Assembly: GCF_946885855.1 (NCBI RefSeq)
Contig: NZ_CAMPHH010000211.1
Location: forward strand, 1-6,044
Length of the DNA stretch: 6,044 bases
Source of the DNA: an uncultured Actinotalea sp.
Lineage (GTDB): Bacteria > Actinomycetota > Actinomycetes > Actinomycetales > Cellulomonadaceae
Reading direction: 5' to 3'
Shown: one piece after another, positions 1 to 6,044 of the stretch
Layout: every line of letters starts with the position of its first letter
Numbering within the stretch: position 1 is the first letter of the stretch
The notes under the pieces: model-generated
What the model was told of the DNA's origin: nothing
What the model saw: the letters and a program-made list of their open reading frames with translations, nothing else
The model's database searches: none
Made by a program: the position numbers and the translations under genes

Positions 1-47
1 AGCGGACGCGCATCCATCCAGATCTTCCGACCCATCCGGAGGCAACT
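1..47 (-). other. Start of a probable rRNA operon leader (partial)
   Basis: The transcript from the proximal promoter would begin near AGTTGCCTCCGG and continue past base 1. From memory, mycobacterial rrn transcripts carry a similar GTTGCCCCGAAGC stretch just after the start site. No coding potential is evident here. No antitermination boxA or 16S sequence lies within the part seen; both would be expected further left. GGATGG occurs twice (in CCGGATGGG and CTGGATGG). Confidence 0.5.
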
Positions 48-52
48 TCTCC

Positions 53-81
53 ACTATATTCGGTCCCTGCTGCCCGGTCAA
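53..81 (-). promoter_or_regulatory. Proximal rRNA-type promoter (P2)
   Basis: On the minus strand TTGACC (81-76) and TATAGT (58-53) are separated by exactly 17 bp, close to an ideal primary-sigma promoter. The expected start is at about 46-48. The -35 box sits inside a perfect palindrome, CCGGTC-AAA-GACCGG (74-88). The promoter points out of the left edge, lies downstream of tyrS, and is followed by a leader resembling actinobacterial rRNA leaders. The driven gene is inferred to be the 16S-23S-5S operon. Confidence 0.75.
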
Positions 82-200
82 AGACCGGTCGAGCCCTCCG
101 AGCCCACGACCAGCGCGGGAGCCAGAGGCCCCCGTCGGGTGTGGTCTGTCCCCCCGGACCGACCGGCTCAGCCGTTCGTTACTCCTCGGGGGCGAGGAAG

Positions 201-230
201 ACTCTACGCTGCCGCGGCGGCGAAGTCCAA
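201..230 (-). promoter_or_regulatory. Distal rRNA-type promoter (P1)
   Basis: On the minus strand -35 TTGGAC (230-225) and -10 TAGAGT (206-201) are 18 bp apart. Both differ little from the sigma70/HrdB-type consensus, and they stand out in an otherwise almost AT-free region. Transcription would start near 193-195 and run left. A small inverted repeat (TCCTCG, four bases, CGAGGA; 183-198) covers the expected start site. It is probably the distal of two promoters of an rRNA operon beyond the left edge. Confidence 0.6.
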
Positions 231-344
231 GCCGCTGCGACGTGTCCTGGCTCACCGTCCTGCGGGCTCCGGTCGGCTCGCGACACCGGGGTCGTCCCAG
301 GCCGGGTCGGGTGCGGCCACCCCCCTTCCACGCCCGTCGGCGCA

Positions 345-406
345 GTCGCAGGACGGCTGGCGACGATCGCGGCCCGAGCCTGCTGCGGACCAGGTCGTCC
401 TGCGAC
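345..406. repeat. Perfect 11-bp inverted repeat with 40-bp spacer
   Basis: GTCGCAGGACG at 345-355 and CGTCCTGCGAC at 396-406 are exact reverse complements. Their 9-base core, CGTCCTGCG, occurs again at 256-264, and in the opposite orientation inside the tyrS C-terminal codons at 520-528. The repeats lie upstream of the two rRNA-type promoters. They may be protein-binding sites, arms of an RNA stem in tyrS read-through transcripts, or a by-product of the base composition. The function is unknown. Confidence 0.5.
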
Positions 407-427
407 CGTGTCCGTCGCCGCGCGGGA

Positions 428-458
428 GACGCCACGGCCGCTGGCGCGGCGCGGCGTC
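428..458 (-). terminator. Strong hairpin after tyrS, candidate terminator
   Basis: Starting 19 nt past the tyrS stop, the minus strand holds a 31-nt hairpin: GACGCC pairs with GGCGTC, then G-U, C-G and G-C pairs, a single bulged C, CCGC with GCGG, and a GCCA tetraloop, about 13 bp in all. A smaller stem (CCCGG/CCGGG, 461-473) lies just before it. No U-run follows, so it is not a classical intrinsic terminator. Its place between tyrS and rRNA-type promoters fits a terminator or insulator. Confidence 0.45.
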
Positions 459-476
459 CACCCGGGGACCGGGCGG

Positions 477-1739
477 TCAGCGCATCCGCTCGGCGACCGC
501 GAGGGTCTTCTTGCCCCGCCGCAGGACGGCCCACTGCCCGTGCAGCAGCGCGTCCGACGACAGGACCGCGTCCTCCGACGTCACGCGGACGTTGTTGACC
601 GAGACGCCGCCCTCAGCGATGGCGCGCCGACCGGCACCGCGGCCGGCGACCAGGCCGGCCGCGACGAGGAGGTCGACCACCTCGGTCGCGTCGTCGGTGA
701 CCGCGGCCCGGGGCAGCTCGGCGACGGCGGCACCGAGGGTGGCGGCGTCGAGCTCGGCGAGGTCGCCACGACCGAAGAGGGCCTGGCTGGCGGCGATGAC
801 CTTGTCCTTCGCGTCGCTTCCGTGCACGAGGCCCGTCACCTCCGACGCCAGGGTCCGCTGAGCGGCGCGGGCCGCCGGGCGTGCCGCGACCTCCGCCTCG
901 AGCTCGGCGATGCGCTCCGGGCTGAGGAAGGTGAAGATCTTGAGGTACCGGACCACGTCGGCGTCGTCCGTGTTGAGCCAGAACTGGTAGAAGGCGTACG
1001 GGCTCATCATGTCCGGGGCGAGCCAGATCGCGCCGCCCTCGGACTTGCCGAACTTGGTGCCGTCCGCCTTCGTGATGAGGGGCGTCGTGAGGGCGTGGAC
1101 ACCGACGTGCTCGGCCTTGCGGACCAGCTCGACCCCCGAGAGCAGGTTGCCCCACTGGTCGTTCCCGCCGGTCTGCAGCGTGCAGCCGTGGCGGCGGTAC
1201 AGCTCGAGGAAGTCCATGCCCTGCAAGATCTGGTAGCTGAACTCGGTGAAGGAGATGCCCTCCTCGCTCGCGAGACGCCGGGCGACCGTGTCCTTGGCCA
1301 GCATCGTGCCGAGCCGGTAGTGCTTGCCGACCTCCCGCAGGAAGTCGATCGCCGTGAGCTCCCCAGTCCAGTCGAGGTTGTTCACCATGCGCGCCGCGTT
1401 GTCCCCCTCGAAGTCGAGGAACCGGGCGATCTGCGCCCGGAGCCGGTCCACCCACTCCGCAACCGTCTCCTTGGTGTTGAGGACGCGCTCCCCGGACATG
1501 CGCGGGTCACCGATGAGTCCGGTAGCGCCGCCGACGAGCGCCAGCACCCGGTGACCGGCGCGCTGCAGGTGTCGCAGCACGACGAGCTGGACCAGGTGGC
1601 CGTGGTGCAGGCTCGGTGCGGTCGGGTCGAACCCGCAATAGAGCGTGACCGGCCCCGTGGCGAGCGCCTCGCGCAACGCCTGCTCGTCCGTCGTCTGGGC
1701 CAGGAGGCCCCGCCACCGCAGCTCGTCCAGGATGTCCAC
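477..1739 (-). CDS. tyrS: Tyrosyl-tRNA synthetase
   Basis: This 420-residue class I aminoacyl-tRNA synthetase charges tRNA-Tyr with tyrosine using ATP in the cytoplasm. The GTG at 1739 gives the typical N-terminus (DILDELRWRGLLAQ) with a strong ribosome binding site. In order: Rossmann-fold catalytic domain with CGFDPTAPSL at 35-44 and the HIGH box as HHGH at 45-48; GGATGLIGDP at 70-79; the tyrosine-site motif YQILQGMDF at 169-177; GGNDQWGN at 191-198; and the KMSKS loop as KFGKS at 229-233, the usual form in bacterial TyrRS. The C-terminal 75 or so residues form an S4-type RNA-binding domain (GRGAGRRAIAEGGVSVNNVRV). Length and motifs are complete. It stands apart from mpg by 145 bp, so it probably has its own promoter. 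Downstream lies what looks like an rRNA operon control region, as with tyrS and rrnB in fast-growing mycobacteria. Confidence 0.97.
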   Translation of the reverse strand: MDILDELRWRGLLAQTTDEQALREALATGPVTLYCGFDPTAPSLHHGHLVQLVVLRHLQRAGHRVLALVGGATGLIGDPRMSGERVLNTKETVAEWVDRLRAQIARFLDFEGDNAARMVNNLDWTGELTAIDFLREVGKHYRLGTMLAKDTVARRLASEEGISFTEFSYQILQGMDFLELYRRHGCTLQTGGNDQWGNLLSGVELVRKAEHVGVHALTTPLITKADGTKFGKSEGGAIWLAPDMMSPYAFYQFWLNTDDADVVRYLKIFTFLSPERIAELEAEVAARPAARAAQRTLASEVTGLVHGSDAKDKVIAASQALFGRGDLAELDAATLGAAVAELPRAAVTDDATEVVDLLVAAGLVAGRGAGRRAIAEGGVSVNNVRVTSEDAVLSSDALLHGQWAVLRRGKKTLAVAERMR

Positions 1740-1747
1740 CGGTCGTT

Positions 1748-1752
1748 CCTCC
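1748..1752 (-). promoter_or_regulatory. Ribosome binding site of tyrS
   Basis: GGAGG (within AGGGAGGAA) lies 8 nt before the GTG at 1739. It is the strongest ribosome binding site in the window and settles the tyrS start: the frame stays open upstream to 1862, but that extension has no family homology. Confidence 0.85.
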
Positions 1753-1777
1753 CTCGTCCGTCGCCGCCCTAGTCTGC

Positions 1778-1792
1778 CGTCCCTGCGGGACG
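1778..1792 (-). repeat. Short perfect inverted repeat upstream of tyrS
   Basis: CGTCCC and GGGACG form a perfect 6-bp inverted repeat around a 3-nt loop, 39 to 53 bp upstream of the tyrS start. It could be a leader hairpin or part of the tyrS promoter region. Just downstream on the minus strand, CAGACT (1771-1776) weakly resembles a -10 box, but no -35 sits at 16 to 19 bp. Nothing like a T-box leader is seen in this 145-bp gap. Confidence 0.3.
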
Positions 1793-1858
1793 ACGCCGTC
1801 CACCGTCCGTCCCGGTCGAGCCGTGCCCCCGGCCGGCCCGGCGCGACGCTGCCGACCA

Positions 1859-1884
1859 CCACCGGCGGCTGCCGCCGTCGGTGG
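1859..1884 (-). terminator. GC hairpin immediately after mpg stop
   Basis: Directly after the mpg TGA, the minus strand can fold into a hairpin: a 6-bp outer stem (CCACCG with CGGTGG), one A-C mismatch, a 4-bp inner stem and a GGCA tetraloop. No U-run follows. It could end or weaken transcription from the argGH-kinase-mpg unit, or protect the 3' end of its mRNA. Actinobacterial terminators often lack U-tracts, but a hairpin in such GC-rich DNA can also arise by chance. Confidence 0.4.
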
Positions 1885-2598
1885 TCAGCCCGGTGCGGTG
1901 GGACGCCGTCGTCGCGGGCCTGCGGGGCGGTAGGCCGAGACCGTCGGTTCGTCGGGGAGCCAGAGCCGCCACGGGTACGCCGTCCCGTCGCCGCCGGCGC
2001 CGCTCACGCCCACCCGCGGACCCGCCTCCCAGCGCTCGGGGCGACTGCCCGGGCACAGGACGACGGCGCCGTCGTCGTCGGTGACGGGGGCGCCGAGGTG
2101 AGCCAGGTCGAGACCCAGCGCGACGGCGAGCCGTGCGGGTCCGCGCGCGAGGTCGACGTCGCGGCGGACGACGCCCGCGGCGGTCCGCCGGCGGCGGGCC
2201 AGCTCGTGCCCCTCGACGACCTCACCGGCGCGCAGCAGCACCGCCGACGCGCGCCCCTCGGTGCCGGTGACGACGTTGACGCAGTGGTGCAGACCCAGGT
2301 GGCGGTAGACGTAGAGGTGGCCGGCGGGGCCGAACATCACCGCGTTGCGCGGCGTCCGGCCCCGGTACGCGTGGGAGCCGGGGTCGACCTCGCCGGCGTA
2401 GGCCTCGACCTCGGTCAGGCGCACCGTCACCGTGCCCTCGGCGCCCCGGACGGAGAGCCGGGCACCGAGGAGGTCCCGGGCGACGTCGAGGACGGGGCGG
2501 GCGAGCCAGTCGACGTCGGCGACCGCGAACTCGGCCGTCGGCCCGTCCGCCGTGGCCCGCGACCCGCCGGCGTCCGCACCCGGCCCGGGGCCGCTCAC
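1885..2598 (-). CDS. mpg: 3-methyladenine DNA glycosylase (AAG/MPG family)
   Basis: This 237-residue monofunctional base-excision-repair enzyme belongs to the alkyladenine glycosylase (MPG/AAG) family. It removes alkylated purines such as 3-methyladenine, leaving an abasic site. Matched by eye to human AAG: EVEAY at residues 63-67 holds the catalytic Glu (E65, human E125) and a base-stacking Tyr (Y67, human Y127). H76 corresponds to H136, Y98 to Y159, N108 to N169 and R123 to R182. Also present are RTPRNAVMFG (81-90) and PWRLW near the C-terminus. The DNA-intercalating Tyr162 position is Leu101. The GTG at 2598 overlaps the kinase stop (GTGA) and no good Shine-Dalgarno precedes it, so translation is probably coupled. 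The first 30 or so residues are low complexity and not part of the fold. The end is a basic, Pro-rich tail. Mycobacteria also have mpg directly before tyrS. Identification is strong. Confidence 0.93.
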   Translation of the reverse strand: MSGPGPGADAGGSRATADGPTAEFAVADVDWLARPVLDVARDLLGARLSVRGAEGTVTVRLTEVEAYAGEVDPGSHAYRGRTPRNAVMFGPAGHLYVYRHLGLHHCVNVVTGTEGRASAVLLRAGEVVEGHELARRRRTAAGVVRRDVDLARGPARLAVALGLDLAHLGAPVTDDDGAVVLCPGSRPERWEAGPRVGVSGAGGDGTAYPWRLWLPDEPTVSAYRPAGPRRRRPTAPG

Positions 2599-3314
2599 GG
2601 ATCGAGCGCCCGCGTGCCGTCGACGGCGACGTCCGCACGGGCGCGCGTGCCCTCGCGGGCGAAGTGGCTCGTCTCCCGCTCCATCCAGCGCTCCCACTCC
2701 ACCCGCATCGCCTCCCCGTCGCGCTCCAGGCCGCGCCGCAGACGCAGGGCTGCGGGCGCCTCGACCCAGACCACCAGCACCGTACGGCCCGCGACGCCGC
2801 GGGGCGCGCTGCCGCAGCCCTCCACGACCAGGACGTCCGGGACGGGTACGTCGACCCACGCGTCGTACCGTCCGGCCACCCAGTCGTAGCGCTGGTACCG
2901 CCCCGGGCGGCCGCGCGCGAGCGGGTCGAGGACCTGCGCGCCGAGGCGCTCCCCCACGCCGTCGAGCCCGGCCCAGCCCTCGTAGAGGTCGTCGAGGTGC
3001 ACGACCGCGGTGCTCACCGGTCCCGGTCCGGCGGCGCGTGACGAGCCGGTGACGCCGGGGCCCTCGACGCCCGTAGCGCCCGTCGTCGCCGAGCCACCGT
3101 CGCTCGCGGGGCCCGGAGTGCCTGCCGAGACGCCACGCTCCTCCGCGCCCGCGCCGCCCGGGGGCACCGGGGCGGCGGCGAGCGCCGCGGCGAGCCGTGT
3201 CGCCAACGTGGTCTTCCCGGACCCCGCGGGACCGTCGATGCAGACGAGCCGGACGCCGCCCAGGCGTGGCGGGGTCTCCAGGACCCGCGCCGCCAGGGCG
3301 GACACCGACGTCAC
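2595..3314 (-). CDS. P-loop kinase, uridine-kinase-like, with low-complexity insertion
   Basis: This is a 239-residue P-loop NTPase of the uridine-kinase/phosphoribulokinase-like group, probably a cytoplasmic small-molecule kinase; its substrate cannot be told from the sequence. Seen: a hydrophobic strand followed by Walker A GPAGSGKTT at residues 28-36, the second-strand motif HLDDLY at 106-111 (acidic pair of the kind that binds Mg or substrate in uridine kinases), RYQRYDW near 139-145, VLVVEGCGS at 161-169, and an Arg-rich lid-like stretch RLRRGLERDGE. Residues about 49-101 form a Gly/Pro/Ser/Ala/Thr-rich insertion. Without it the core is about 185 residues, close to what I expect for the family. 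The start is uncertain: GTG at 3314 is 16 bp after argH, and a second in-frame GTG lies at 3305. Neither has a clear Shine-Dalgarno, so coupling to argH is likely. The stop overlaps the mpg start (GTGA). The family call is fairly sure; the exact function is open. Confidence 0.8.
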   Translation of the reverse strand: MTSVSALAARVLETPPRLGGVRLVCIDGPAGSGKTTLATRLAAALAAAPVPPGGAGAEERGVSAGTPGPASDGGSATTGATGVEGPGVTGSSRAAGPGPVSTAVVHLDDLYEGWAGLDGVGERLGAQVLDPLARGRPGRYQRYDWVAGRYDAWVDVPVPDVLVVEGCGSAPRGVAGRTVLVVWVEAPAALRLRRGLERDGEAMRVEWERWMERETSHFAREGTRARADVAVDGTRALDP

Positions 3315-3330
3315 GCGAGCGGCCCGACCG

Positions 3331-6040
<2,710 letters not shown>

Positions 6041-6044
6041 GGGG

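Noticed and set aside
76..90. GGTCTTTGACC as a boxA antitermination element
   Set aside because: It fits a -35 box at ideal spacing better. It would lie in RNA only for transcripts from the distal promoter, and a boxA would be expected further down the leader. It is kept only as a remark in a finding.
231..344. A small gene or RNA between the tyrS terminator region and the promoters
   Set aside because: Open frames here (for example 242-598 on plus and 252-461 on minus) lack ribosome binding sites, codon bias matching the neighbours, or recognisable motifs. No tRNA-like cloverleaf was seen.
141..1772. Plus-strand open frame of 543 codons opposite tyrS
   Set aside because: It is antisense to the well-supported tyrS. 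Its protein is compositionally biased (Arg, Gly, Val, Glu, Asp-rich) and shows no recognisable motif. Very GC-rich genes commonly produce such mirror frames.
1771..1802. Promoter for tyrS from TGGACG and CAGACT on the minus strand
   Set aside because: The spacing is 20 bp and both boxes match poorly, so it is not listed as a promoter.
1740..1862. N-terminal extension of tyrS from an upstream ATG at 1862
   Set aside because: The extra 41 residues have no TyrRS similarity, and GGAGG sits 8 nt before the GTG at 1739, which gives the typical N-terminus.
1645..2889. Plus-strand open frame of 414 codons opposite tyrS, mpg and the kinase
   Set aside because: It spans three genes and the tyrS-mpg gap on the other strand, has Arg/Pro/Ser-rich composition and no domain motifs; it is a shadow frame.

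Overview
The window looks like chromosomal DNA from a very GC-rich actinobacterium. By eye about three quarters of the bases are G or C, codon third positions are almost all G/C, and three of the five genes start with GTG. The protein sequences and gene order suggest Micrococcales (Cellulomonas-like), but this is inference and no database search was run. No mobile element, CRISPR array, tRNA or phage gene was seen.

All five genes lie on the minus strand, so they read from right to left: argG (6040-4784), argH (4791-3331), a P-loop kinase of the uridine-kinase type (3314-2595), mpg for 3-methyladenine DNA glycosylase (2598-1885) and tyrS for tyrosyl-tRNA synthetase (1739-477). argG and argH catalyse the last two steps of arginine biosynthesis and overlap by 8 bp. 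The kinase starts 16 bp after argH, and the kinase and mpg share a GTGA stop/start. These four genes therefore look like one transcription and translation unit. A hairpin directly after the mpg stop and a 145-bp gap separate them from tyrS, which has its own strong ribosome binding site.

The left 476 bp have no gene of their own, but they are not empty. On the minus strand after the tyrS stop they hold, in order: a strong GC hairpin (terminator candidate, 428-458), a perfect 11-bp inverted repeat (345-406), a sigma70-type promoter (TTGGAC, 18 bp, TAGAGT; 201-230), a better one (TTGACC, 17 bp, TATAGT; 53-81), and about 47 bp of transcribed leader starting near AGTTGCC. This looks like the control region of a ribosomal RNA operon whose 16S gene would lie just left of base 1. 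The tyrS-rrn arrangement is known from fast-growing mycobacteria (rrnB), which supports the reading.

No wholly new system is visible. The points most worth a second look are the tandem rrn-type promoters with their repeats and palindromes, a roughly 50-residue low-complexity insertion in the kinase, and the loss of the DNA-intercalating tyrosine in the glycosylase.
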